Notes: generated by a model from the sequence alone, not told the origin. A stretch of 64,000 nt of DNA from Haematobia irritans (GCF_050003625.1 NC_134397.1:146629526-146693525); one strand, 5' to 3'. Numbered from the stretch's first letter, positions 34,130 to 46,689 are shown. Made by a program: numbers and translations.

Positions 34130-37100
34130 CACGGTTGCCACTCGAAGATAATATGCAGATAATTTTAACAAAAAACTACCAATTAAAAAAAATGAAAATT
34201 ATTCTACCAAAATTTTAAGATAATTTTAACAAACAAAACTACCAAATAAAAAATATTATTAATATTATTATATTAATATTATTTAGCCAACATTTTATTT
34301 CTATAGAAAATGTTATTTCTATAGTAAATTTTTTCAAATTTTATTTTGATCGAAAATTTGGTCAAAATTTTATTTTTGTAGAAAATTTTGTCAAAATTTT
34401 ATTTCTATTGAAAATGTTGTTCAAATTATATTTCTATGGAAAATTTTGTCAAAATTTTATTTCTATAGGAAACTTTTGTCACAATTTTATTTCTATAGAA
34501 AAATTTTATTTGTATAGAAAATTTTGTAAAAATTTTATTTTTATTGTTTTATTGTTTTTTATTTTTATTGTTATTCGAAAATTTTGTCAATATTTTATTT
34601 CTATAGAAAATTTTGTCAAAATTTTATTTCTACGGAAAATTTTGTCAAAATTTTATTTCTATAGGAAACTTTTGTCACAATTTTATTTCTATAGAAAAAT
34701 TTTATTTGTATAGAAAATTTTGTAAAAATTTTATTTTTATTGTTTTATTGTTATTGGAAAATTTTGTCAATATTTTATTTCTATAGAAAATTTTGTCAAA
34801 ATTTTATTTCTACGGAAAATTTTGTCAAAATTTTATTTCTATAGAAAAATTTTATTTCTATAGAAAATTTTGCCAACATTTTATTTATATCGAAAATTTA
34901 GTCAAAATTTTATTTCTATAGAAAATTTTGTCAAAATTTTATTTCTATTGACAACTTCGGTAAAATTTTATTTCTATGGAAAATTTTGTCAAAATTTTAC
35001 TTCTATAGGAAACTTTTGTCACAATTTTATAGAAAAATTTTATTTGTATAGAAAATTTTGTAAAAATTTTATTTTTATTGTTTTATTGTTTTTTATTTTT
35101 ATTGTTATTCGAAAATTTTGTCAATATTTTATTTCTATAGAAAATTTTGTCAAAATTTTATTTCTACGGAAAATTTTGTCAAAATTTTATTTCTATAGAA
35201 AATTTTGCCAACATTTTATTTATATCGAAAATTTAGTCAAAATTTTATTTCTATAGAAAATTTTGTCAAAATTTTATTTCTATGAAAATTTTGTCAAAAT
35301 TTTATTTCTATAGGAAACTTTTGTCACAATTTTATTTCTATAGAAAAATTTTATTTGTATAGAAAATTTTGTAAAAATTTTATTTTTATTGTTTTATTGT
35401 TTTTTATTTTTACCGTTATTGGAAAATTTTGTCAATATTTTATTTCTATAGAAAATTTTGTCAAAATTTTATTTCTACGGAAAATTTTGTCAAAATTTTA
35501 TTTCTATAGAAAAATTTTATTTGTATAGAAAATTTTGCCAACATTTTATTTATATCGAAAATTTAGTCAAAATTTTATTTCTATAGAAAATTTTGTCAAA
35601 ATTTTATTTCTATTGACAACTTCGGTAAAATTTTATTTCTATGGAAAATTTTGTCAAAATTTTATTTCTATAGGAAACTTTTGTCACAATTTTATAGAAA
35701 AATTTTATTTGTATAGAAAATTTTGTAAAAATTTTATTTTTATTGTTTTATTGTTTTTTATTTTTTTGTTATTGGAAATTTTGTCAATATTTTATTTCTA
35801 TAGAAAATTTTGTCAAAATTATATTTCTACGGAAAATTTTGTCAAAATTTTATTTCTATAGAAAATTTTGCCAACATTTTATTTATATCGAAAATATCGT
35901 CAAAATTTTATTTCTATAGAAAATTTTGTCAACATTTCATTTCTATAGAAAATGTTATTTCTATAGGAAATTTTGTCAAAATTTTATTTTGATCGAAAAT
36001 TTGGTCAACATTTCATTTCTATAAAAAATTTTGTTAAAATTTTATTTCTATTGAAAATGTTGTTCAAATTATATTTCTGTAGAAAATGTTGTCAAAATTT
36101 AATTTCTATAGGAAAATTGTGTCACAATTTGGTCAAAATTTTATTTCTATAAAAAATTTTGTCAAAATTTTATTTCTATTGACAACTTCGGTAAATTTTT
36201 ATTTCTATGAAAAATTTTGTCAAAATTTTATTTCGATTGATAACTTCGGTAAAATTTTATTTCTATACCAAATTTTGTCGAAATGTTATTTCTATTGATA
36301 ACTTTGGTAAAATTTTATTTCTGTAGAAATTTTTGTCAAAATTTTATTTGTATAGAAAATTTTGTTAAAATTTTATTTCTATTGAAAATTTCGGTAAAAT
36401 TTTATTTCTATAGAAAATTTTGTCAAAATTTTATTTCTATGGGAAAATTTTGTCACAATTTTATTTCTATGGGAAAATTTTGTCAAAATTTTATTTCTAT
36501 ACAAAAATTTTATTTCTATAGAAAATTTTGTAAAAATTTTATTTCTATTGAAAATTTCGGTAAAATTTTATTTCAATAGAAAATTTTGTCAAAATTTTAT
36601 TTCTATTGAAAATTTCGGTAAAATCTTATTTCTATAGAAAATTTTGTCAAAATTTTATATCTATAGGAAAATTTTGTCACAATTTTATTTCTATGGGGAA
36701 ATTTTGTCAATGTTTTATTCCTATAGAAAATTTTGTCAAAATTTTATTTCTATATAAAAATTTTATTTGTATAGAAATATTTCTAAAAATGTTATTTCTA
36801 TAAAAAAAATTTTCACAAATTTTTATTTCTATACCAAATTTGTTCAAAATTTTATAGAAAATTTTGCCAAAATTTTATTTCTGTAGAAACATTGGTCAAA
36901 ATTTTATTTCTATTGAAAATTTCGGTAACATTTTATTTCTATAGAAAATTTTGTAAAAATTGTATTTCTATAGAAAAATTTTGTCACAATTTTATTTTTA
37001 TAGAAAATGTTGTCAAAATTTTATGACTAGAGAAAATTTGGTCTAAATTTTATTTCTATTGATAACTTCGGTAAAATTTTATTTCTATAGGAAAATTTTG

Positions 37101-37936
37101 TCACAATTTTATTTCTATTGAAAAATTTTGTCAAAATTTTATTTCTATTGAAAATTTCGGTAAAATTTTATTTCTATAGAAAATTTTGTCAAAATTTTAT
37201 TTCTATGGGAAAATTTTGTCACAATTTTATTTCTATGGGAAAATTTTGTTAAAATTTTATTTCTATACAAAAATTTTATTTCTATAGAAAATTTTGTAAA
37301 AATTTTATTTCTATTGAAAATTTTGTCAAAATTTTATTTCTATTGAAAATTTCCGTAAAATCTTATTTCTATTGAAAATTTCGGTAAAATTTTATTTCTA
37401 TAGGAAAATGTTGTCACAATTTTATTTCTATGGGGAAATTTGTCAATATTTTATTCCTATAGAAAATTTTGTCAAAATTTTATTTCTATATAAAAATTTT
37501 ATTTGTATAGAAATATTTCTAAAAATGTTATTTCTATAAAAAAAATTTCACAAATTTTTATTTCTATACAAAATTTGTTCAAAATTTTATAGAAAATTTT
37601 CCCAAAATTTTATTTCTGTAGAAACATTGGTCAAAATTTTATTTCTATTGAAAATTTCGGTAACATTTTATTTCTATAGAAAATTTTGTAAAAATTGTAT
37701 TTCTATAGGAAAATGTTGTCACAATTTTATTTCTATAGAAAATGTTGTCAACATTTTATGACTAGAGAAAATTTGGTCTAAATTTTATTTCTAGACTAAA
37801 TTTGGTTAACATTTTATATCTATTTTTTTTTTGCAAAATCTACAAAATCACAATCAACATCAAGAATTCTACCAATCTACCAAACAGGTAATCATCTACC
37901 ATTTTCGGTAGAATTCTGCCAACTATGGCAAACGTG
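34130..37936 (+). repeat. Element H2: 29-bp minisatellite with higher-order repeats
   Basis: Left terminus CACGGTTGCCACTCG at 34130, then diverged CTACCAAAATTTT sequence. A large 29-bp array (about 34290-37830) follows, then GAATTCTACCAATCTACC and a right terminus TGGCAAACGTG. The termini match inversely at 9 of 11 bases. Inside, about 34870-35200 recurs 665 bp downstream, and a block with TTATGACTAGAGAAAATTTG at 37021 recurs at 37757 (736 bp). Open frames here (34408-36803) are artefacts of the stop-poor unit. Confidence 0.8.
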
Positions 37937-39295
37937 ATTGTGCTTCGTTTCAAGTGGGGCTTAATTTTGGGGTCAATTTTCATGCATCAGTTACATTTTG
38001 TTGGGGCTCATATTCATTATGAAACGTCGCTCCACATTTGTGGTCCTTTTTCACTTGGGTTTTGGGGCTCAGTTTTCTGCGTCCCATTTTCATATCGTCA
38101 AAATTTCATTTTGTTATTTTTCATTTGGGGTTCTACCTTGTTTAGGGGTTGGGTCTCATTTTCATGGAGTCCATGTTCTAAGCGTCTAAAATATCGTATA
38201 AAAATTAACTAACTAAAATATATATAATAATAACAAACTCACTTGCCCCACCATGCAATACCAAGAGAACGAAAACAGTTTTTTTAGTTTATTTATTTTT
38301 TAAATTTTATATATCATAATTACATAATCACCACTTGCAAATGAGACCATTTCCACCCAACTTAGGTAGATAACTAAAAGTGAACTAACCGCAATTTACG
38401 CAAATGCGTTACTTTGGAAATTATTGCCCCATACTCGCGATTCTATCAGCTTTATAGTTTTCTATTCTCTCAGTAGTGTCTACCCCGATTTCGCTGCGTA
38501 TAGAATATTTCCCTATGGTAATTTTTCCTAAATAGTATCAGCTAGCAGTAGAGTCATGTGTTAGACTAAAGGACGTTAACAAAACGTTAGTCAATGGATA
38601 ATAGACGCATTATACTCTGTCATTATTTTGCAAAGAAATTAAGGCAAAAAGGCAAGAGGAAGGGGGCTCGAAAGGTGGTGCCGCCAGTGTAAATAAAGAA
38701 TTTATGTCTATTCGTCGCAGGGACTTTTCTGCTCCCAACCAAATAACTTTCGCACAATTTAAGAAGAAATGTTCGCCAAGCGTTATAAATAAATGATTAT
38801 GCGTAAATTTTTATTGACTTTCATTCCACATAACCACATTCATTTCACAATAGGGTGGCTTCCCTTCCAACAGTCAGCCGCAGTGTATGCATTGGTGACT
38901 GCTAGTGGTAGATGCAATCAACAACTAATGGAATTGAGTAAATAAATCATTAAAGGCCATCAAATAGATAATTTAACAAAAAAAAAACAAAATAATTTGA
39001 TTGCTCAGAACTGCATTTTTCGACAAAACACAAACAATTGGAGACCATGCATATGGTCTGCAGAAAATGCTCAATAAACCGAACAACTAAAAACAATTCT
39101 ACCGTGAAACCACTTAAACTTGGGCACTTCACTTATGAGAGATTAATTTTCATATATTTAACATACCGAACGCTTCAAGAAATTTGTCCCCTTAGGTAGT
39201 TATCGGCTTTTCAGAGCTTCCACATATTTGAGATTTCACTCAGTTATTTTGTCGACTGAATAAATTTTATTGGAAATGTTTTCAAAGGAATGTCA
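37937..39295. other. No gene recognised
   Basis: 37940-38215 has TTTTGGGG/TTGGGG-rich phrases (GGGGCTTAATTTTGGGGTC, GGGTTTTGGGGCTC) that look like degenerate tandem units; the Phe-rich frames there are not convincing. The rest is single-copy-looking AT-rich DNA. Confidence 0.4.
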
Positions 39296-39394
39296 GGACG
39301 GAGACTGTCACTCGTGTTAAAAATAATCTACCAAGATTTGAAGAAAATTTTACCAAAAATCTACCAAATTAAAATTAAAAAAAAAAAAAAAAAA
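39296..39394 (+). repeat. Left-end fragment of element H with A-run
   Basis: CACTCGTGTTAAAAATAATC and CTACCAAGATTTG match the left end of H, ending in an A-run in which A3 begins. Confidence 0.5.
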
Positions 39395-40800
39395 CAAGTA
39401 TATACAGCACTAAGTTCGACCTGGCCGAATCTTAAATACCCACCACCATGAACCAAATATTAGGGTTTCCTTTGAAATTTCAGAGGGTTTGAGGACAGAT
39501 CAAGCAGAGCAGTTCAACCAGTACACTTCACGAAGATACATTTAAAGGTTTTACCTATGAAGACTATATCAGATTCTGGAGGAAGAGGAATCATTAACAT
39601 CTCTTGTAAGGGTGCAAGAAAATTATAAAATAACGTCTTGATTTGAAATCTTAAATCTGTAGAAGTGAAATCTGGAAATTTTACATTTAGTTTCAATCAA
39701 TTTTCATTTTCAGTGCGCCTTCTACACCCTCAAGAAGTGAAGTCGGTCTATATGGAGGCATTACCAAATGGACCGATAAAAACTTAATCCGATACACGTT
39801 TTCGTGAGCCCAAAATACCAGAATATTTACAATTTCAGGCAAATCAGATAAAAACTACGGTTTCTAGAAACCCAAGGAGTTAAATCGGGAGGTCGTTCTA
39901 TATGGGGACCATACCAAAACATGGACAGATACTCACAATTTTTGGCACACGTATTTGTGGTCCTACAATACCTCTAGATTTCCAATTTCAGGTAAATTGA
40001 ATAAAAACTGCGGTTTCTATAAGCCCAAGAAGTAAAATCGGGAGATCGGTCTATATGGGGGCTATACCAAAATATGGACCGATACTCACCATTTTCGGCA
40101 TACCTGTTGATGGTCCTCAAGTACCTCTAGATGTTCAATTTCAGACAAATTGGATAAAACCTACGTTTTCTATAAGCCCAGACCCCAAATCGGGAGGTCG
40201 GTTTATATGGGGGCTATACCAAAACATGGACCGATGCTCAACATTTTTGGCACACCTCTTTACGGTTCTAAAGTACCTCTCGATATCCAATTTCAGGTAA
40301 ATTGGATAAAAACTGCGTTTTCTATATGCCCAAGAAGTAAAATCGGGAGATCGGTCTATATGGGGGCTATACCAAAACATGGACCGATACTCACCATTTT
40401 TGGCACACCTCGTTATGGTCATAAAATACCTCTAGATTTCAAATTTCAGGCAAATTGGATAAAAACTTCGATTTCTATAAGCCCAAGACCCCAAATCGGG
40501 ATGTCGGTTTATATGGGGACTATATCAAAACCTGGACCGATATAGCCCATCTTCGAACTTGATCTGCCTGCAGACAAAAGACGAGTTTGTGCAAAATTTC
40601 AGCACGATTGCTTCATTATTGAAGACTGTAGCGTGATTACAACAGACAGACAGACAGACGGACATCCTTATATCGTCTTAGAATTTCTCCCTGATCAAGA
40701 ATATATATACTTTATATAGTCGGAAATCGATATTTCGACGTATTACAAACGGAATTACAAACTTATTATACCCCCGTCACCATTCTATGGTGGTGGGTAT
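39395..40800 (+). repeat. Family A element (A3), full length
   Basis: Starts CAAGTATATACAGCACTAAG, with palindrome TTCGACC/GGCCGAA and the 5' motif ATACCCACCACCAT. About five 153-bp monomers, CAGACAGACAGACGG, and the A tail ending ATGGTGGTGGGTAT at 40800. Seven A then separate it from the CAGGTATATACGG start of C10. The two elements thus sit head-to-tail in one A-run. Confidence 0.9.
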
Positions 40801-40807
40801 AAAAAAA

Positions 40808-42635
40808 CAGGTATATACGGCCGTAAGTTCGGCTATGCCGAATCTTATGTACCCTCCACCTTGGATTGCGTAGACACTTCTACGAAAGACTGTCATAATC
40901 GAAGTACTTGGGTTGTGGTAATACTTACCGATTGCAAAGTATCTTAAAACTTCTTAACATCGTTTTCTCAATTGTGAGTTAGTCCATACGTGGTATATAT
41001 TAGACAAAAAAGGTATGTATAGGTAAGTCTACAAATAATTACGAATCGATATGGACTTTTGCACGGTACTTAGAGAGCCAGACTTGAAATATGGGGTTCG
41101 CTTATATGGTGGGGCTATATACAATTATGAACTTGATATGGACCACTTGTTGTGTGATTGGGGATCGATTTATCTGAGGGCTATATATAACTAAAGACCA
41201 ATATGGACCTAGTCAGGCATGATTGTTAACGGCAATATACTAGCACAATGTGCCAAATTTCGACTGACTCGGATGAAATTTGTTCCTCCAAGAGGCCCCA
41301 AAACCAAATCTCGGACTCGGTTTATATGGGGGCTATATATAATTATGGACTGATATGGACCAATACCTGCATGGTTGTTAGAGACCATTTACTAACACCA
41401 CGTACTAAATTTCAATCAGATCGGATGAATTTTGCTCTTCCACAAGGCTAAGGAGTTCAAATCTGGGGATCGGTTTATATGGGGGCTATATATAATTATG
41501 GACCGATGTAGGCCAATTTTTGCATGGTTGTTAGAGACCATATCTGTACCAAATTTCATTCGGATCGGATGAAATTTACTTCTCTTAAAGGCTCCGCAAG
41601 CCAAATCTGGGGATCGGTTTATATGGGGGCTATATATGATTATGGACCGATGTGGACCAATTTTTGCAGGATTGTTAGAGACCATATACTAACACCATGT
41701 ATCAAATTTCAGCCGAATAGGATGAAATTTATTTCTCTTAGAGGATCCGCAAGCCAAATCGGGGGATTGGTTTATATGGGGGCTATATATAATTATGGAC
41801 CGATGTGGACCAATTTTTGCAGGATTGTTAGAGACCATATACTAACACCATGTATCAAATTTCAGCCGGATCGGATGAAATTTGTTTCTCTTAGAGGATC
41901 CGCTAGCCAAATCGGGGGATCGGTTTATATGGGGGCTATATATAATTATGGACCGATGTGGACCAATTTTTGCAGGATTGTTAGAGACCATATACTAACA
42001 CCATGTATCAAATTTCAGCCGAATAGGATGAAATTTGTTTCTCTTAGAGGATCCGCAAGCCAAATCGGGGGATTGGTTTATATGGGGGCTATATATAATT
42101 ATGGACCGATGTGGACCAATTTTTGCAGGATTGTTAGAGACCATATACTAACACCATGTATCAAATTTCAGCCGGATCGGATGAAATTTGTTTCTCTTAG
42201 AGGATCCGCTAGCCAAATCGGGGGATCGGTTTATATGGGGGCTATATATAATTATGGACCGATGTGGACCAATTTTTGCATAGTTGTTAAAGGCCATAAG
42301 CTGACACCATGTACCAAATTTCAGCCGAATCGGATGAAATTTGCTTCCCCACAAGCCAAATTTGGGAGTCCGTTTATATGGGGGCTATACCTAAAAGTGG
42401 ACCGATATGGTCCATTTGCAAAACCATCCAACCTACATGAATAGCAACTACTTGTGCCAAGTTTCTAGTCGATAGCTTGTTTCGTTCGGAAGTTAGCGTG
42501 CTCAGATCGACTCAGAATTTCACCACGACTCAGAATATATATATATATACTTTATGGGGTCTTAGAGCAATATTTCGATGTGTTACAGACGGAATGACAA
42601 AGTTAATATACCCCCCATCCTATGGTGGAGGGTAT
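40808..42635 (+). repeat. Family C element (C10) with homogenised 153-bp array
   Basis: Full-length C element without 29-bp repeats. Monomers at about 41620-42240 are nearly identical, alternating two variants (…IGGLVY and …IGGSVY versions), which gives one open frame of 306 codons at 41524-42444. The alternation shows duplication of a two-monomer (306-bp) unit. I read the frame as a by-product of a 51-codon monomer, not a gene. It ends ATGGTGGAGGGTAT, A residues, then repeat G. Confidence 0.9.
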
Positions 42636-42787
42636 AAAAAGTTAAAATTACCCATTAAAAATATGAAAGAGGCATGTTATAAAAAATTTAATGAAAAGAA
42701 CTTCCTGTGTAGTTAAAATAAAGAAAATCATTGGGAGTACATCTTCTGGAAGTGATTTTACAGTTGTGCCTTTGGAAGAACTTCCAA
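42636..42787 (+). repeat. Repeat G, copy 1
   Basis: GTTAAAATTACCCATTAAAA, AATGAAAAGAACTTCC, GGGAGTACATCTTCTGGAAG and GAAGAACTTCCAA match 51497-51640. At 51489-51498 the same start is preceded by an A-run rather than a C tail, which indicates C10 inserted into that A-run. Confidence 0.7.
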
Positions 42788-42803
42788 TTTTTTTTTTTTT
42801 TTT

Positions 42804-43660
42804 GGTGGGTATGTATAGGTAAGTCTACAAATAATTACGAATCGATATGGACTTTTGCACCGTACTTAGAGAGCCAGAATTGAAATATGGGGTTATGAAC
42901 ATGGTACGGACCACTTTTTGTATGATTGGGGATCGATTTATATGAGGTCTATATATAACTATAGACCAATATGGACCTAGGCATGACTGTTAACGGCCAT
43001 ATATTAGCACAATGTACCAAATTTCAACCGGATCGGATGAAATTTGTTCCACCAAGAGGCCCCAAAACCAAATCTCGGGCTCGGTTTAACCGGTTAAACA
43101 CCACGTACTAAATTTCAATCAGATCGGATGAATTTTGCTCTTCCACAAAGCTAAGGAGTTCAAATCTGGGGATCGGTTTATATGGGGGCTATATATAATT
43201 ATGGACCGATGTAGACCAATTTTTGCATGGTTGTTAGAGACCATATGTGTACCAAATTTCAGCTGGATCGGATGAAATTTGCTTCTCTTAGAGGCTCCGC
43301 AAGACAAATCTGGGGATCGGTTTATATGGGGGCTATGTATAATTATGGACCGATGTGGACCCAATTTTTTCATAATTGTTAGAGATCATATACTTACACC
43401 ATGTACCAGATTTCAGACGGATCGGATGAAATTTGCTTCTCTTAGAGGCTCCGCAAGACAAATCTGGGGATCGGTTTATATGGGGGCTATGTATAATTAT
43501 GGACCGATGTGGACCCAATTTTTTCATAATTGTTAGAGATCATATACTTACACCATGTACCAGATTTCAGACGGATCGGATGAAATGTGCTTCTCTTAGA
43601 GGCTCCGCAAGACAAATCTGTGGGTCCGTTTGGGTTATACGTAATAGTGGCCCTTTGTAA
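42804..43660 (+). repeat. Family C element (C11), truncated at both ends
   Basis: Begins after a T-run inside the non-array C variant (GTATGTATAGGTAAGTCTAC) and stops shortly after the last monomer (ATACGTAATAGTGG) without a tail. The monomer at 43279-43432 is duplicated at 43433-43586 with very few changes, a recent 154-bp tandem duplication. Confidence 0.85.
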
Positions 43661-43734
43661 TTTATATAAACATATATCTATAAATAGTTTTGTCAAAATT
43701 TTATTTCGTTTTGTTTGTTATTGTTGGCTTCTCT

Positions 43735-43990
43735 TCAATCGTTATTGTTGTTTTTTTATCTCAGCTTAAAGCCATGCATTGACTAAACTACAAGTGTAGC
43801 TTAACCAACAGAGGAAAAGTATGGATTTTAAATATATTTAGGCAAATCCCTATAGACTGCAAGATGGTTGGATGGACGCACGTTTCGGAATTACCACATT
43901 CCTCATCAGCATCCTCTACTTGCAGCAAAACTATCAACCAATTATCAGAATAAATTCGGTTCGGGATTGAAGAGAAGCCAACAATAACAA
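43735..43990 (-). repeat. Repeat E, copy 2 (inverted)
   Basis: Reverse-complement copy of 14762-15025. It sits directly before the plus-strand copy at 44110-44331, so the two form an imperfect inverted pair around about 43990-44110. Confidence 0.75.
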
Positions 43991-44109
43991 ACAAAACGAA
44001 TGAAGATAGAGGAAGCACGCTCAAAAACAAACCCAGCCAAATACATTCAAATCGATGATTTGAGTTTGGCAAAGGAAAAGAGATATGCTGGCAAATTTGT
44101 TTAGGCAGT

Positions 44110-44331
44110 AGCCGACTATCAAACCCTTTTTCGGGAGGTTCAAGTGTAGTTCACTTTGGGTTGAGTGAATTACCCGAATTTATTCTGATAATTGGTTGAT
44201 AGTTTTGCTGCAAGTAGAGGATGCTGATGAGGAATGTGGTAATTCCGAAACAGCTGTACATCCAACCATCTTGCAGTCTATAGGGCTTTGCCCAAATAAA
44301 TTTGACAAGCATACTTTTCCTCTGTTGGTTA
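44110..44331 (+). repeat. Repeat E, copy 3, left part
   Basis: Continues at 47571-47615 on the other side of the LINE. Ends in the target duplication TCCTCTGTTGGTTA (44318-44331). Confidence 0.8.
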
Positions 44332-44497
44332 GGTTAGGTTAGGTTGTAGAGGGTGACATCAATGTTTTATATTGAAGCCCACTTAGACCAGTATAGGTCC
44401 ATTGTGATCCCTCGATGTGATTTTTCAATCTATCTTCTTCCGATGCGGCCGCCTCGTCCCAGAAACTTCCCTCTGCTCGTTCTCTTTGAAAGAAATC

Positions 44498-46288
44498 TCA
44501 GAATAACCAACCAGAGGCCCTGATGAAGGCAAGTATGTTCCTTAAGCTGCACTCCCGTAGATCAGTGAGAGTCTGAAAGAAAAAGGAGCCCAGTATCTTG
44601 TTTCTTTTAAAGGATAAAGCTGGGCACTGGCACAGGAAGTGGTACGAGTCCTCCGTAACTTCCGGGTCCAGGCACCATCTACAGATATCATCGTCTTTAA
44701 GTCCTATTCTTACCATGTGTTTCCCAAGTGTGTTTTGTCCTGTTATAATACCAATCAGTGGCCGTAATTCCTCTCTGCTCATCGACAACAAAATTTCGCA
44801 GTTTCTACGTTTCTTTTCATCCCATATCAACTTGGTTTGCTCGCAACCAACCGAAGAGACCCAGCGTCTACGCCATTGTTCATAATATTTAACCTCTATC
44901 CTGTAATGATAAGAAGATAGTGGAGGAAAAACGTCCGCTAGGACATTGTTCGTTCCACGAGCACCCTCCTTAGCCAGCACATCCGCTTCCTCATTTCCTA
45001 TTATCCCATAGTGCCCAGGTACCCAGCACAGAGTTATATTATGCTGTTCAGTGAGAACCTTGAGTTCTCGACGACAGCGGCTGACTACCCTAGACCTTAT
45101 GTCAGTACTGCACAATGCCTTTATAGCTGCCTGACTGTCGATGAAGAAGCTGATATCGCTTCTGTACAACGGCCTCATCAACAGCGATTCAGCAGCCTTC
45201 GTGATCGCATAAGTCTCAGCCTGAAAAATACTGCAATCACTATCCAGCGTGTAAGACTCCCTTATACCTAGTTCACTACAATAGATTCCGCTGCCCGTTC
45301 CTTCCTCCATATTCGATCCGTCCGTATACATGTTCAGGGTTCCGAAGGGTATCTTCCTGTCTTCCCACTCTTCCATACTTGGTATAATGTACGTCGGTTT
45401 TTGATGATAAACATGCTCCGTGGCCATATGGTCCGTCTCTCTATACTGTTCGTCCAAAATTTCAGTATGCCTGCAGGTTGTCCTCTCCAGCGTGTTCAAG
45501 CTCCTCAGTCTCAGAAGTGTCAGTTCAGCTATTTTCCTTACGTGTAAATCGAGTGGGATAAATCCCATCATTACCTCCAGAGCAGCAGTGGCTGTGGTCG
45601 TCATGGCACCTGTCATATAGATGAGGGCAGTCCTATTTATCCTGTTTATTCTCGATATATGATTTTGGTGTTTCACGATCGTCCACCAAACATGACAGCC
45701 ATATGTGGCCACAGGTCTTACAACCGCGGTATAAATCCAGGCAAAAAGAGAAGGCCTCATTCCCCATCTCTGCCCGACCAATTTTTGACACGAGTATAGT
45801 GCCGCATAGGCCCTCTTAATGCGATCGGCAGTATTATCCATCCAGTTCAGCCTGGAGTCCAAAATAACTCCTAGGTACCTTGCTGACTTGTACCCGATAA
45901 CCTTTCTCCTCCTGGTGAACAATACCAACTCCGTCTTACTAGGGTTCACCCCTAAACCGCATCCTAGAGTCCATTCCGAGAGATACTGCAAAGACTCACT
46001 CAGCACATCCGCAATAGAGTCGAGGAATTTCCCCGATACCATTATCACAATGTCATCCGCGTATGCCACTACCTTGATACCCTTACTAGTCAGTCCAAGC
46101 AATACCTCGTTCACCACCAATAGCCACAGCAAAGGTGATATAACTCCTCCCTGTGGCAGTCCTCTAGTGGTCCTAGCCCTCCTTGTGGAGCCCGCTAGCT
46201 CGACCACCATGTCCCTGCTTAGCAACATCAACTCGATCCACTTTATAACGAATTTCTCAACACTATACCTCTCTAATGCATGTACCAA
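44498..46288 (-). pseudogene. LINE ORF2 part 3: RT core, RNase H, zinc-knuckle C-terminus
   Basis: Open frame of 596 codons. GLPQGGVISPLLW is reverse transcriptase motif B (residues ~43-55); YADD at 76-79 is the catalytic motif. The thumb region contains GVNPSKTELVLF. RNase H follows with D323 (YTDGS), E357 (QAETYA), D384 (IDSQAA) and D436 (NEEADVLAK), all four acidic positions present. C-terminal C-x2-C-x10-H-x2-C at C536, C539, H550, C553. RT plus RNase H plus this C-terminus suggests the LOA/I group. This longest open piece is uninterrupted, so the copy may be fairly young. Confidence 0.92.
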
Positions 46289-46689
46289 TTATCAATTTTC
46301 GTATAATTAAAAGCACCTTCAATGTCCAGAAACGCCGCCAATGTATAGTCGCCATAAGTCATGGATCTCTCTATGTGATGTACCACTGAGTGCAGGGCAG
46401 ATTCTACAGATCTGCCCTTAATATAGGCATGCTGACAGGTTGATAGTTTCCTGTCTAACTGGTTCCTTATATGTTCATCCAGTATCCTCTCCATCGTTTT
46501 TAACAAGAAGGATGATAAGCTTATTGGTCTAAAATCCTTCGCCGTACCATATGATAACTTCCCCGCTTTAGGAATGAAGATTACCTTAACCTTCCGCCAG
46601 GGCTTTGGTATATATCCAAGACGCAATGAGGCCCTTATCAACTCCACATAGGATTCACCCAAGAGATCAAAGATTCCTGAAGCATACAT
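46273..46689 (-). pseudogene. LINE ORF2 part 2: N-terminal reverse transcriptase
   Basis: Fingers and first palm motif of reverse transcriptase: GYIPKPWRKVKVIFIPKAGK, DFRPISLSSFLLKTMERILD, then the first catalytic Asp in AAFLDIEGAFN. A frameshift near 46690 separates it from part 1 (the SPGLDGVYP motif lies just upstream in another frame). Another near 46300 separates it from part 3. Confidence 0.9.

Noticed and set aside
34130..37936. Firm hAT assignment for element H
   Set aside because: Termini CACGGTTGCCA / TGGCAAACGTG are similar in style to hAT ends, but no 8-bp target duplication is visible.
37925..38212. 95-residue hydrophobic protein after the H2 array
   Set aside because: Derived from repeated TTTTGGGG-like phrases; an overlapping shifted frame is equally open.
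41524..42444. 306-codon frame as a repeat protein gene
   Set aside because: Same monomers are stop-poor on the opposite strand too, and in other copies the frame is broken freely. Listed as a testable finding, not as a gene.
44330..44346. TTAGG-type telomere repeat
   Set aside because: Only about three GGTTA units, located exactly at the 3' end of the LINE; Diptera have lost TTAGG telomeres.
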